NCBI RefSeq assembly: GCF_900156105.1
Contig: NZ_FTMS01000009.1
Span: 62,001-126,000, forward strand
Reading direction: 5' to 3'
DNA: 64,000 bases
DNA from: Alkalispirochaeta americana
Lineage (GTDB): Bacteria > Spirochaetota > Spirochaetia > DSM-27196 > Alkalispirochaetaceae
Of this stretch, positions 8,652 to 17,460 are shown one piece after another (the first letter of the stretch is position 1; every line of letters starts with the position of its first letter). A program made the translations under genes and the position numbers. The notes under the pieces are model-generated. The model did not search any database and was not told where the DNA came from. It saw only the letters and a program-made list of their open reading frames with translations.

Positions 8652-10346
8652 ATGAACCAGACACCCCCGTCAATCCTTACAGATCTGTGGGAGGAAGCTT
8701 GCCGGAGCAGCTCCTTTCCCCAGGGAGAAGAAAAAGCCCTTGAATCCTTGCTCTTCAACACCTTCTCAAAGATTGCTCGGGAAAACCTTCCCGGGATTCA
8801 GAAAAATTTTTCCTGCACAGAGCTCGCGCTGATACTCTTCCCGTCCGGAAAGGAGTTCCGTCACGGCAGCGAGGGGATTCAGATCTACCGGATATCCCGG
8901 AACACACCCTCCCCGGAAGTGGAAATCACAACTTCCAAGGGCCCTGAAGCCCTGCTGATAATCGAGGGAGCACACCTGGAGGGACGAATCGCTCGGACCC
9001 TGTCATATCTGCCAGGATACCCATCGTGGTCCCAAGGGATTCTCATCCCACTAACGGGGTCCACCGGAGACACCCCGGAGGAGACACTTCTGGGGGCACT
9101 TCTGGTTATTCCTGCCGGAACACGCGAGACGAAAACCGATACCGATACCGATACCGACCACAGGAAAAAGCTGAAGAGCTATATCGAAGCAACCTTGGCG
9201 CCCCCCTTCGCGGGGCTACTTGAAAACGCCCGGATTTATCGCCATGCCCATCGCCCACCCCGCATCGTTACCTCTCACAGCAAGCCCCGGAACCCCCAGG
9301 AACAGAACGATCAGGCCGAGACCCTTGTGGGCACCCGGGGAGGCCTTCGAAACGTCCTAGATCGAATAGAATCGGTTGTCCCTTCTTCCCTCCCCGTCCT
9401 TCTCCTGGGGGAAAGCGGCACCGGGAAAGAGGTAATAGCCAGGAGAATTCACCACCTCTCGCCCCGCCATGAGAAACCCTTCATTCGAATAAACTGTGGT
9501 GCGATCGCTCCGGAATTGATCGATTCAGAACTTTTTGGTCATGAACGAGGGGCTTTTACAGGCGCGATCAAACGAAAGCGTGGCTGGTTCGAGCGTGCCC
9601 ACGGGGGAACGTTGCTTCTCGACGAGGTTGGCGATCTTCCCCTGCCCGCTCAGGTACGGCTTTTGCGAGTCCTCCAGGAAGGAACTTTCGAGCGTGTCGG
9701 AGGTGAGGAGGAGATTTCTGTAGACGTGCGCATCATTGCTGCGACCCACCGGGATCTTCCCGGAATGATTCAGCAAGGAGCCTTCAGGGAAGATCTCTGG
9801 TATCGGCTCAGCGGATACCCCATCGTGATACCACCCTTGCGCGAGCGACAACAGGATATTCCCGCCCTGGCGCATCACTTCTGTCAGCGCTCTTCCCGAA
9901 GATTCGGGATAAAAACACAGTCCATAACTGAGGGCGATGTGGATATCTTGCGTGCCTATCAATGGCCGGGAAACATCCGCGAGCTTGCATCGGTAATGGA
10001 CCGGGCTGTTCTCTTGAGCGAGGGCGGATCCCTGGACTTTCACAAAGCTCTGGAGCGAATCGTCCCCTTGGGGCCCGAGCCGTCGCACAATATCAACCCC
10101 TCCTCCGGAGGATGCCACACGGAGCCTCTCTGTTTTTTTACGCTCGACGAAGCGATCGAGGAGCACATCCGAAGGGCACTACGCAGGACATCCGGAAAGA
10201 TTGAGGGGCCGGGAGGAGCAGCCCGACTTCTGGCAGTCAACCCTCATACGCTGCGCGCGCGCATGCGGCGCCAGGGAATCAACTGGAACGAGTATCGCCC
10301 GGGCCAGACGCTCCCCGATCGGGGGGGAACACCACCTCCACCGTAA
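8652..10346 (+). CDS. Sigma-54-dependent transcriptional activator (enhancer-binding protein)
   Basis: 564 residues from the ATG at 8652. The first 190 residues look like a GAF-type sensor domain. The AAA+ domain has Walker A GESGTGKE (about residue 253), the sigma-54-contacting loop GAFTGA (about 300) and Walker B GGTLLLDEVGDLP. A Fis-type helix-turn-helix lies at the C-terminus (GPGGAARLLAVNPHTLRARM). It would hydrolyse ATP to remodel sigma-54 RNA polymerase. There is no receiver domain, so it probably senses a ligand directly. Divergence from the sulfate operon and the sigma-54 promoter beside it identify its probable target. The linker near residue 165 carries a TD repeat from four copies of a 6-bp unit. 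No SD precedes the start; TATAAT lies 6 nt before the ATG. The 3' end overlaps the sensor kinase gene by 68 bp. Confidence 0.9.
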   Translation: MNQTPPSILTDLWEEACRSSSFPQGEEKALESLLFNTFSKIARENLPGIQKNFSCTELALILFPSGKEFRHGSEGIQIYRISRNTPSPEVEITTSKGPEALLIIEGAHLEGRIARTLSYLPGYPSWSQGILIPLTGSTGDTPEETLLGALLVIPAGTRETKTDTDTDTDHRKKLKSYIEATLAPPFAGLLENARIYRHAHRPPRIVTSHSKPRNPQEQNDQAETLVGTRGGLRNVLDRIESVVPSSLPVLLLGESGTGKEVIARRIHHLSPRHEKPFIRINCGAIAPELIDSELFGHERGAFTGAIKRKRGWFERAHGGTLLLDEVGDLPLPAQVRLLRVLQEGTFERVGGEEEISVDVRIIAATHRDLPGMIQQGAFREDLWYRLSGYPIVIPPLRERQQDIPALAHHFCQRSSRRFGIKTQSITEGDVDILRAYQWPGNIRELASVMDRAVLLSEGGSLDFHKALERIVPLGPEPSHNINPSSGGCHTEPLCFFTLDEAIEEHIRRALRRTSGKIEGPGGAARLLAVNPHTLRARMRRQGINWNEYRPGQTLPDRGGTPPPP

Positions 10347-12033
10347 CGCCTGCCTCGCCGGTTACCCGCAAGCTCCCTTTCAACTGCGATGCAAAGGCCA
10401 TTACCAGTTCCGTCCCGAGCCCCTGACTCCGGGAATCGGCCGCTCCCAGACCGACTCCGTTGTCGCTTATCAGAAGGATACACTGATCTTCGCGAAGGCC
10501 CATGTGTATCCTGACTGCCGGTTTTCCCAACTTCGACCGTTCCCGGGGAAAAGCGTATTTCAGCGAGTTTGTCACCACTTCGGTCACAATGAAACCACAG
10601 GAGATCGCTTGCTCCAGGGGCAGGGAGAGCCCGGCCGCACTCACCGAGACCTCTGCCGCATCAGAGGTTTCCAGGAGCCCGCTCTGGAGAGAAGCGCACA
10701 ATTCCTGGAGGTAGTTATCCATGGGAACCCGGGAAAAGTCCGACGACTTGTACGAACATTCGTGAACCGCCGCGATCGCATGGATTCGGTTCTCGCACTC
10801 CCGCAAGGCTTCGCGGGCCATCGGATCAACCAGAGTGTCCCCCTGCAGACTGAGTATACTCGAGACGATTTGCAGGTTATTTTTTACGCGATGGTGAACC
10901 TCCTTGAGCAGGAGATCCTTTTCGCGAAGCGCGTCTTGAATGTGCCGATAATCATGGAGGATTCGCTCGTTCATCCCGAGCACAGCCTGCGCAAGAAGAC
11001 CGATCTCATTACGTTGCCGCACCAGAGGAGCAAAGGATTCAGAGATCACGGGGTCGTTCAGATCAATGGCAGCCACGGCCCGGTGAAGACCAAGAATGGG
11101 CGCGGCTATGTAGTTCGCCGAGACCACCGCTGTGGTCACCACTCCCAAAATTGCCACCAAGACAAAGACCATGGAAGTACCCACAATCCGCCAGACCGGA
11201 CCCACAATGTCCGACTGAGGCATAAGATAGGCCACGCTCCAGTTGGGAGAGTCCGGGACAGGAGCGAAAATTGCGTGGCGCCGGATTCCCTGGGGAGTTC
11301 GATAATCGTGGGAGCCTGCCTCGCCAGCAATCATTCGGATACCCAACTCCCTTACCCCCTTCCAGTCGGGGGCATTGAGGGTGTCCATACGCATTACCAG
11401 GGCAGGATCGGGATGCCCGACAACCAGTCCCTGGCCATCAACGATCGCGCCGTACCCTTCTGTGCCGAACTCCATGCTCCGGGTAAGCTGACTGAAGGCT
11501 TGAAGTGTGACCGAAGCGCCGATGATCCCCCTTCTCTCGCCGGAGGGGGTCAGAATCTCCCGAGCCACGGCCACAATCGGATTTCCCGTTCCCAGGCTCA
11601 GAAGACCGTCGCTGACAGTAGCAGATTGCCGGCCCGTGAGGATATCCCGAATGTACTGGCGCTTCAGCAAACTCCCGCTGCGGGCGTCGCTGGTAATAAA
11701 GTTGCCGTCAAGGTCAACAAAAAAAATGTTTTCCTGTTCCGGGTTTATCTCGGCATGATGCTCCTGCAGGTGGGCCGATATCTCTGCCAGCGAACCGGTT
11801 CTGAATACCTCAAAGCGACTCAGTATCCTGACCTCGTTCCGGTGCCCCTCAAGCCAGCGCCCTACCTCGGCACTCCGGGCCTCAACAATCTGGCGGGCCA
11901 TGGCATCAACCGTTTCCCGTTGAAGCCTCCCCGTTTCAAACAGGGAGATCCCTCCGGCTGCAATCAAGAGCAACGTCGACACACCGCCAAAGGCAAGAAC
12001 CATCCTGGCGCGCAACGAGAAAAACCGGTTCAC
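10279..12033 (-). CDS. Cache-domain sensor histidine kinase (HisKA_2 type)
   Basis: 584 residues from a GTG at 12033 with a GGGAGG SD. An N-terminal membrane helix (about 10-30) and a second near 285-310 bracket a periplasmic double-Cache-like sensor region (FFVDLDGNFITSD ... YGAIVDGQGLVVGHPD). A HAMP-like linker leads to the phosphoacceptor motif EVHHRVKNNLQ, diagnostic of HisKA_2 kinases, and a HATPase domain (ISDNGVGLG). It would autophosphorylate in response to an external small molecule, but no response regulator is adjacent. It lies downstream of lysS on the same strand (23 bp) only by position. Its 3' end overlaps the sigma-54 activator gene tail-to-tail. Confidence 0.88.
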   Translation of the reverse strand: MNRFFSLRARMVLAFGGVSTLLLIAAGGISLFETGRLQRETVDAMARQIVEARSAEVGRWLEGHRNEVRILSRFEVFRTGSLAEISAHLQEHHAEINPEQENIFFVDLDGNFITSDARSGSLLKRQYIRDILTGRQSATVSDGLLSLGTGNPIVAVAREILTPSGERRGIIGASVTLQAFSQLTRSMEFGTEGYGAIVDGQGLVVGHPDPALVMRMDTLNAPDWKGVRELGIRMIAGEAGSHDYRTPQGIRRHAIFAPVPDSPNWSVAYLMPQSDIVGPVWRIVGTSMVFVLVAILGVVTTAVVSANYIAAPILGLHRAVAAIDLNDPVISESFAPLVRQRNEIGLLAQAVLGMNERILHDYRHIQDALREKDLLLKEVHHRVKNNLQIVSSILSLQGDTLVDPMAREALRECENRIHAIAAVHECSYKSSDFSRVPMDNYLQELCASLQSGLLETSDAAEVSVSAAGLSLPLEQAISCGFIVTEVVTNSLKYAFPRERSKLGKPAVRIHMGLREDQCILLISDNGVGLGAADSRSQGLGTELVMAFASQLKGSLRVTGEAGVTVEVVFPPDRGASGPGDTRSS

Positions 12034-12056
12034 CGGAACCTCCCTACCCTGTTATA

Positions 12057-13673
12057 TCATCCGGGCCCATAAAATTCCAGGATATCCAGAAGCCGTCGCT
12101 GCCCCAGGGTTTTCAGGAACCCTCCCAGACGGGGACCCTTTTCTTTTCTGATCAGTATCCGGTAGAGGACTGCAAAGAAATCCTTCGGCTCGAGCCCGGC
12201 ATCTCGGGCAATCTGATAGATCTCGTCCTGAACACCCTTTTCATCAAGGATATCAAGCCGCTCTGCCACAAGATTTCGCAGGCCTGCCACGGCAGTTCTC
12301 TCGGCAGACGGGAGGTCGATGGCCTGATCACGGTGAGGATCCACCACGGAAAAACGGAACTCCTCGGGGGCGAAGGTGGTGATCCACTCCCAGGCGCACT
12401 GGGCCCGCTGTCGTGCCCGGCGGCGCAGTTCCTCGTCGAACCCTTCGTACCCGGGCATCGCACCCAGGGCAGCCTCCAGGAGACCGTCATGAATGAGAAG
12501 GAGGTTGCAGAGATGCCGAAACGGGACCTGACCAGGAAGTTCCCGGGGCACCGATTGCACCTGGGACAACTCGTAGATTCTGCGTTCCTTCTCGGCCCGT
12601 TTCTCGTTTACCTGATCCTGGCCAAAATAGATGCGCTCGCACCGGTCGTAATCCTCGTAGATCTTGATCACGTCGAGGTCGAAGGAGATGGCAAACTCCG
12701 AGTTTGGCCGGGTGCCGGCAAAGAGATAGCGCACAACTTCGGGTTGATAGACCTGCAGAACATCGCGCAGACTGATAACCTCGCCCGAGGAACTGGACAT
12801 CTTCCCGCCACGGCCCTTGATACTGATAAAGTCGTACTGAAAGGTCACGGGAGGATCAAAGCCGTAGATCTCCTTCGAGACCAGACGGGCCGTGTCAAAG
12901 CTGCCCCCCTCGCTGTGATGATCCTTCCCTGCGGGCTCGAAATCGACGCCTTCTACGCTCCAGCGCATGGGCCAATCGATTCGCCAGGGCAACTTTGCGC
13001 ATCCCGTCTCACGAAGATCAACAGTGTCTTCCTGGCTTGTCTCGTCGCAGCGATACGTTACAGCCCATTCTCCGTCCCATCCGAGAATTGTCGTGGTATC
13101 ACGGTTGGTAAAGCGGCTGAAGACGCTCAGGGGCCACCAATCCTGTGGCAGCGGTGTGGTACGAAAGCGGTTCAGAGCATCCCTGATCTCTTCACGTCGC
13201 TCCAGGGCGGTGCGCATTCCCGGAGCGTAGCGGGATGCCTGGTACTGCCCGGCCTGATAGATGTATTCCGGCTCTATGCCTACGCGCTCCAGCTGTCCCT
13301 CAAGCTCCGCCTCGTTAGCCCGGGCATAGCTCGCTTCGGTCCCTGCCGGATCGGGCACGCTGGTTATTGGCTGGCGCAGGTACTGCTGCCACCCCTGGGG
13401 ATCCGGAACGTTCCCGGGCACTTTTCGGAAGACGTCGTAATCATCCCAGGAGTAAAGAAAGCGAACGTTCTTCCCCAGATCCCGCAGGGCTCGAACCACC
13501 AGGTCCACCGAGATGATCTCCCGAAAATTGCCCACGTGGACGGTCCCCGAGGGAGTTATGCCCGAGGCACAGGTATAGCGATCTTTTTCGCCCTTCTCGC
13601 GTATAATCCTGGCAGCGTTGATGTCCGCCCAATGTGTGCTTGCTGGTTGTGTGTGTCCCGTAGAATGTCCCAT
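12057..13673 (-). CDS. lysS: Lysyl-tRNA synthetase, class I (archaeal type)
   Basis: 538 residues from the ATG at 13673 (an alternative ATG is at 13682). The HIGH-like motif is SGTVHVGN within ASGITPSGTVHVGNFRE, and KMSSSSG is the KMSKS-like loop, both diagnostic of the class I fold found in archaea and spirochaetes instead of the usual class II enzyme. It charges tRNA-Lys with lysine. The frame stays open far upstream, but that part is antisense to rlpA and is not coding. No SD precedes the start; a -10-like TATAGT ends 9 nt before the ATG, suggesting a leaderless mRNA. The class I enzyme supports a spirochaete origin. Confidence 0.93.
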   Translation of the reverse strand: MGHSTGHTQPASTHWADINAARIIREKGEKDRYTCASGITPSGTVHVGNFREIISVDLVVRALRDLGKNVRFLYSWDDYDVFRKVPGNVPDPQGWQQYLRQPITSVPDPAGTEASYARANEAELEGQLERVGIEPEYIYQAGQYQASRYAPGMRTALERREEIRDALNRFRTTPLPQDWWPLSVFSRFTNRDTTTILGWDGEWAVTYRCDETSQEDTVDLRETGCAKLPWRIDWPMRWSVEGVDFEPAGKDHHSEGGSFDTARLVSKEIYGFDPPVTFQYDFISIKGRGGKMSSSSGEVISLRDVLQVYQPEVVRYLFAGTRPNSEFAISFDLDVIKIYEDYDRCERIYFGQDQVNEKRAEKERRIYELSQVQSVPRELPGQVPFRHLCNLLLIHDGLLEAALGAMPGYEGFDEELRRRARQRAQCAWEWITTFAPEEFRFSVVDPHRDQAIDLPSAERTAVAGLRNLVAERLDILDEKGVQDEIYQIARDAGLEPKDFFAVLYRILIRKEKGPRLGGFLKTLGQRRLLDILEFYGPG

Positions 13674-13682
13674 AGAACGCAT

Positions 13683-13732
13683 ACTATACTCGGGAGCGAG
13701 GTAAATTGACAACGCCGACGGGCCGATACAGT
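13683..13732. promoter_or_regulatory. Divergent lysS/rlpA promoter region with shared -35 sequence
   Basis: Toward lysS: TTGTCA (complement of 13707-13712), 18-bp spacer, TATAGT (complement of 13683-13688). Toward rlpA: TTGACA (13706-13711), 15-bp spacer, TACAGT (13727-13732). The two -35 elements lie on opposite strands of the same 7 bp (TTGACAA). Both -10 elements sit almost on the start codons and neither gene has an SD. The 15-bp rlpA spacer is short, so that half is weaker. Confidence 0.5.
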
Positions 13733-13736
13733 CCTC

Positions 13737-14549
13737 ATGAAGCGATATACTTCTCGTGCAGCAATAATCGCGGCCCTTGCCGTGGCGGGCCTTTCGCTTC
13801 CGCCCCTCGGTGCCGGTGCGGATCCTCAAGGTGATGTCTACGGGATACCGCCCCTCCCCTCTTTTGTCGCTCCTGGAGCAAGAGAACCAGGGGCGGCTTC
13901 TTCCGGAACACCTCAGACGACGCCCCTGACCACAGCTTCCCAGGAAGAATCCCGCGATGAGAGCCCCGATCTTGCCCTGCCCGATAGTTCTTCCCCCGAA
14001 CCTTCCAGAGAGTATCAGCTTGAGGGGATTGCTTCCTGGTACGGAGGAAAGTTCCAGGGGCGGCTCACGGCGAACGGCGAGGTTTTCGACACCCACCAGA
14101 TCAGCGCAGCCCATCGGGAACTGCCCTTTGGCACCATCGTGCGGGTGACAAACCAAAGGAACCAGAGAAGTGTCGATGTTCGAATCAACGATCGCGGCCC
14201 CTTTGTTGACAACCGGGTTATCGATCTTTCCCGGGCCGCTGCCGATGCCATTGATATGACCTCGGCAGGAATCGCCCCGGTGACACTCGAAATAATCCAC
14301 TATGAGCCGGAGTGCACCCTCCGGACGGTGCAGATAGCATCCTTCTCGACCCGCGCGGGCGCCCGATCCCTTCACGACACCCTGGCCCGGGCCGGACTCT
14401 CACCCGCAATCGAGGATGTTCCGAATCAAAGCGTGTATCGGGTAATCATCCCCTCCGTACCCGAGGAGGAACTTCCCGAAGTCCGTCGACGCCTTGCCTC
14501 AATCGGCCATCAGAACGTCCTCATACGCCGTCACAGGCCCCAATCGTAA
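13737..14549 (+). CDS. rlpA: RlpA-like septal/peptidoglycan protein with DPBB and SPOR domains
   Basis: 270 residues. A signal peptide (about 1-28, ending GAGA) is followed by a low-complexity Pro/Ser/Thr linker, a double-psi beta-barrel domain (GIASWYGGKFQGRLTANGE ... RVTNQRNQRSVDVRINDRGPF ... VIDLSRAAA) and a C-terminal SPOR domain (about 195-270) that binds glycan strands lacking side peptides. RlpA proteins are lytic transglycosylases or structural factors at the division septum. There is no lipobox cysteine, so it should be a soluble periplasmic form rather than a lipoprotein. The gene is divergent from lysS and its start lacks an SD. Confidence 0.88.
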   Translation: MKRYTSRAAIIAALAVAGLSLPPLGAGADPQGDVYGIPPLPSFVAPGAREPGAASSGTPQTTPLTTASQEESRDESPDLALPDSSSPEPSREYQLEGIASWYGGKFQGRLTANGEVFDTHQISAAHRELPFGTIVRVTNQRNQRSVDVRINDRGPFVDNRVIDLSRAAADAIDMTSAGIAPVTLEIIHYEPECTLRTVQIASFSTRAGARSLHDTLARAGLSPAIEDVPNQSVYRVIIPSVPEEELPEVRRRLASIGHQNVLIRRHRPQS

Positions 14550-14615
14550 TACCCGGCCAGTAAAACCTGACGCCCGATGGATACCGGCGCGAGTCGACAC
14601 AGATTGGCCTGGGGC

Positions 14616-14644
14616 TTGACGCAGAACGTCCGCCATGGCATTAT
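14616..14644 (+). promoter_or_regulatory. Probable promoter of the CAU tRNA gene
   Basis: TTGACG (14616-14621), a 17-bp spacer and CATTAT (14639-14644), about 77 bp ahead of the tRNA. The leader would be removed by processing. Confidence 0.5.
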
Positions 14645-14721
14645 CAGCTCCAATAACTTTGTAGGCTTGAACACGCGCCGTTTTTCATCACAGCTGGTCT
14701 CCGTGTGTTCAGGCCTCTTTC

Positions 14722-14795
<74 letters not shown>

Positions 14796-14916
14796 TACCC
14801 GGATCTTCCCGGCAACACCTTGCCCGGACCTGTTGCTGGTGCCGGGGACTGCTCCCCGGCGTCACGCCACACATCTCCCCAGCGAGCATGCATCCTTTCC
14901 TGGCAGAGGAACATCA

Positions 14917-15333
14917 ATGCGAAGAGCACCAAAATTGATCTTGATAACATCGGGAGCATTTTTTCTCCTGGCACTCCTCTTTTTTGTCGGGGGCACCAGG
15001 GGGATGAGAGAAATGCGTTCCCACGAGATCGCCGAAATCGATATGACTCTGGTAGAAGACGGAACACACTACGGCTCAAGCTCCATCCACCGATGGGCCG
15101 TCGACGTAGCGGTCATGGTCAGGAACCATCAGATAGTCGAGATTCAGGTGCTCGATACGAGTCGTTCGAATCTTCCCGACGATATAACGTCAAAAATCAA
15201 CAGGAACCTGATCGCACAGGAACAGCCCCTCTTTGATGCTGTCTCGGGAGCAACCATGACCAGCAAGGGATATCTGATCGCAGTCGCTGATGCTCTTGGC
15301 AGCGGGCGACGCCCCTCTTCTCCGTCCAGATAG
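14917..15333 (+). CDS. Membrane-anchored FMN-binding domain protein
   Basis: 138 residues from the ATG at 14917, with AGAGGA 8 nt upstream. One N-terminal hydrophobic segment (about 7-26) anchors it; the rest is an FMN_bind domain. The motif SGATMTSK (Ser110-Gly-Ala-Thr113) matches the sequence in which a threonine is covalently flavinylated by ApbE, as in NqrC and RnfG. It could therefore be an extracytoplasmic flavin carrier in a small redox chain. No nqr, rnf or apbE gene is present in the window, so partners are unknown. It is followed closely by a hydrolase remnant and a DUF2284 gene. Confidence 0.8.
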   Translation: MRRAPKLILITSGAFFLLALLFFVGGTRGMREMRSHEIAEIDMTLVEDGTHYGSSSIHRWAVDVAVMVRNHQIVEIQVLDTSRSNLPDDITSKINRNLIAQEQPLFDAVSGATMTSKGYLIAVADALGSGRRPSSPSR

Positions 15334-15337
15334 CGCC

Positions 15338-15457
15338 ATGCCCCTGGAGTCACCCCGGCACCCCGACAAGCAGACAGCCCCGGCGATTGTTCTCCTTCAT
15401 GGGTTCAACAAGGACAGCAGGAACATGACCTTTCTGGAGAAGACCGAAGATGAGTGA
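15338..15457 (+). pseudogene. N-terminal remnant of an alpha/beta hydrolase
   Basis: A 39-codon frame from the ATG at 15338 reads PAIVLLHGFNKDSRNM followed by TFLEKTEDE and stops inside the start of the next gene. The HGFNKDSRNM pattern is the N-terminal beta-strand and oxyanion region of esterases in the alpha/beta hydrolase superfamily, but nucleophile elbow, acid and histidine are all missing. It looks like a gene truncated by a deletion that fused its 5' end to the DUF2284 start. It could still be translated as a leader peptide coupled to that gene, since stop and start overlap. Confidence 0.5.
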
Positions 15458-16013
15458 CCGTGACTACATAACCCAACGCCATGTCCATCTTACTTCCCCG
15501 GAAGAGCTCTTCAGGTATTACGCTCCCCACCGGGTGGAAGGATACTGTCGAGAGTGTCCCTTGTACGGACGGTTCTGGTCCTGCCCGCCGCACCCCTTCT
15601 CGGGAAGGGCCTACCTGAGCCCCTTTTCACAGGCTCTTTTACTGGCAGAGCGGATCACCCGCAACCCTGCTGTTCCGGCAACACGCACTCTGGAGGAAAT
15701 CTTTCAGGAAGCGCGTCGCCTCCTGGGAGAGGAACTGCGGATCTTCGTCGAAGGAAAAGAAAACCTGGAGGTTCTCATTGCCGGGAACTGCTACCACTGC
15801 CCGCGGTGTAGCCGCGAAGAGGGTCAGCCCTGCCGGTTTCCCGAAAAAAGAAGATACTCCCTTGAATCGCTGGGGTTTCTCGTTTCCGACATGATTCAGG
15901 AGAAGCTGGCCCTTCCTCTGGAATGGCCCTCCCAAGGCCAGGAACCGGCCGCTCTTGTCGCCGTGGCACTTGTGGTGGCAAAGGATGGCGAGGTTTTACG
16001 AGAGCTTCTGTGA
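15450..16013 (+). CDS. DUF2284 cysteine-rich predicted metal-binding protein
   Basis: 187 residues. Two cysteine clusters are visible: YCRECPLYGRFWSCPPH (Cys33, 36, 45) and NCYHCPRCSREEGQPC (about residues 112-127). This arrangement is the hallmark of the DUF2284 family, small cytoplasmic proteins of anaerobes thought to bind zinc or an iron-sulfur cluster, with no established reaction. Weak SD (GGAG, 10 nt upstream). Its start overlaps the end of the hydrolase remnant and its 3' end overlaps the convergent diguanylate cyclase gene by 18 bp. Confidence 0.8.
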   Translation: MSDRDYITQRHVHLTSPEELFRYYAPHRVEGYCRECPLYGRFWSCPPHPFSGRAYLSPFSQALLLAERITRNPAVPATRTLEEIFQEARRLLGEELRIFVEGKENLEVLIAGNCYHCPRCSREEGQPCRFPEKRRYSLESLGFLVSDMIQEKLALPLEWPSQGQEPAALVAVALVVAKDGEVLRELL

Positions 16014-17414
16014 ATTGCCGCACGCCCAGGGGGTGTCAGCCAGGACCACCCGGTCCCGGCCGGATTTTTTCGCCTCATAGAGGGCCTCGTCAGCCAATGA
16101 CAAGACCACATCCAGCCCGGGGCAGTCCTGAGCCGGATCACCCGGGATGACTGCAACGCCCACGCTACAGGTTATCCTGCGGCCAATTGAGGATATCTGG
16201 AGTTCGCGCACCTTCTGGCGAACCCGCTCTGCTGCAGCACGACAGGCCTCTTCTCCGGCGCCGGGGAGAAGAGCCGAAAACTCTTCTCCACCGTAACGAC
16301 CTATCAAATCGTCATCCCTGAGGCAGGATTTGATCGCTCCAGCCACCTCCCGAAGCGCCTGATCGCCAGCCAGATGCCCCCAGGTATCGTTGATTTCCTT
16401 GAAGAAATCCAGATCTATCAGAAGGCAACTCAGAGTCTGACCACGTCGCCAGGACTCATCCAGCATGATCTGCGCTTCAAGAAAGAAGGCATGGCGGTTT
16501 GCAAGGCCGCTTAACTGATCGGTCGTTGCCAGAACGCTCATGCCTTCATAGAGCCGGCCATTATTGAGCGCCAGGGCAAGGAAATCGGCAATCCCCAGGG
16601 CTTTTCGTATCTCGGCCTCGGAGAAGATCTCACCGTCCCTTCGGCTGAGGGCGCATACCCCCTCCAGGCCACCCCGGATCACCAGCGGAACGGCAAGCCA
16701 GGAGCGTGACTCGGTCTCTGTATCCCGAAACTGTTCCGGCAGGGCCGATCGCAGGCATCGCAGGAGCGCGTCGTAACCGGCACCCCGCTCAAAGAACGCT
16801 AACGGAAGAAGCGTTGTTTCCCGATCGACCAGGGCACTCAACTCCCGTCCTGACCGCTCAAAGACGATGGAATACTCCAGGGGGATAAGCCTTCGAAGCT
16901 GGTGAGCCACCCGCAAGACCATTTCCCGCTTGTCCAGGCTGGCCGCGATGATTGCTCCGGCATAGCGCAAAGACTCCGCCTCGGAAGCACGCTCTTCTGC
17001 AAGGGCCCGGGCCTCCTCAGCTTCCCGTTGCAGTTCTTTTAGATAGGTTACATCCTGGACATGGCCTACATAAAGGATCTCTCCTGCGGGGAAGTCGCCA
17101 TCAAGCATGGCCGAGGCGACACACCACCGCCACTCTCCCCGGGCGGAGCGTACCCGACAGATCAGACGGCCATGATCGCGCTTGCCCGCCAGAAGATCAG
17201 CCTGAAGAAGTCGGGCCTCTTCCTGATCGTCGGGGTGAAGGCAATCTATCCAGGAGTCTCCCTGGAGATCTTCCTCGCCGTAGCCAAGATCTGCCCAGAA
17301 GCGGCTCACAAAGAGAGGAGTACCAGCCTGATTTTTTACAAAGAGCCCCATTCGGGCCAGAGTCGAGCGGGAAAGTGCCAGCGTGTCGGCCTGGTTTTCC
17401 CGAAAACCATTCAT
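15996..17414 (-). CDS. Diguanylate cyclase with PAS and GAF sensor domains
   Basis: 472 residues from the ATG at 17414. No membrane segment is seen, so it should be cytoplasmic. Order: PAS-like domain (about 1-120, ending in the PAC-type HVQDVTYLKEL), a coiled coil (about 120-150), a GAF domain (about 150-290) and a GGDEF domain. The active-site loop is intact as GGEEF, and an RxxD product-inhibition site (RDDD) lies five residues before it, so it should synthesise cyclic di-GMP and be feedback-inhibited. It lies 46 bp downstream of the MCE gene but probably has its own promoter. The window also encodes an EAL protein, so both halves of c-di-GMP turnover are present. Confidence 0.88.
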   Translation of the reverse strand: MNGFRENQADTLALSRSTLARMGLFVKNQAGTPLFVSRFWADLGYGEEDLQGDSWIDCLHPDDQEEARLLQADLLAGKRDHGRLICRVRSARGEWRWCVASAMLDGDFPAGEILYVGHVQDVTYLKELQREAEEARALAEERASEAESLRYAGAIIAASLDKREMVLRVAHQLRRLIPLEYSIVFERSGRELSALVDRETTLLPLAFFERGAGYDALLRCLRSALPEQFRDTETESRSWLAVPLVIRGGLEGVCALSRRDGEIFSEAEIRKALGIADFLALALNNGRLYEGMSVLATTDQLSGLANRHAFFLEAQIMLDESWRRGQTLSCLLIDLDFFKEINDTWGHLAGDQALREVAGAIKSCLRDDDLIGRYGGEEFSALLPGAGEEACRAAAERVRQKVRELQISSIGRRITCSVGVAVIPGDPAQDCPGLDVVLSLADEALYEAKKSGRDRVVLADTPWACGNSQKLS

Positions 17415-17460
17415 GATCTCACAATATAACACCCCTGACAGGAAAAACCACCCTGGAGCC

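Noticed and set aside
10201-12072. Plus-strand open frame of 623 codons
   Set aside because: It mirrors the sensor kinase, whose HisKA_2 and Cache motifs are convincing; the antisense frame is rich in His, Arg and Pro as expected from a shadow.
13674-14375. N-terminal extension of lysS by about 234 codons
   Set aside because: The extension is antisense to rlpA (signal peptide, DPBB and SPOR motifs) and class I LysRS normally begins a few residues before the conserved core.
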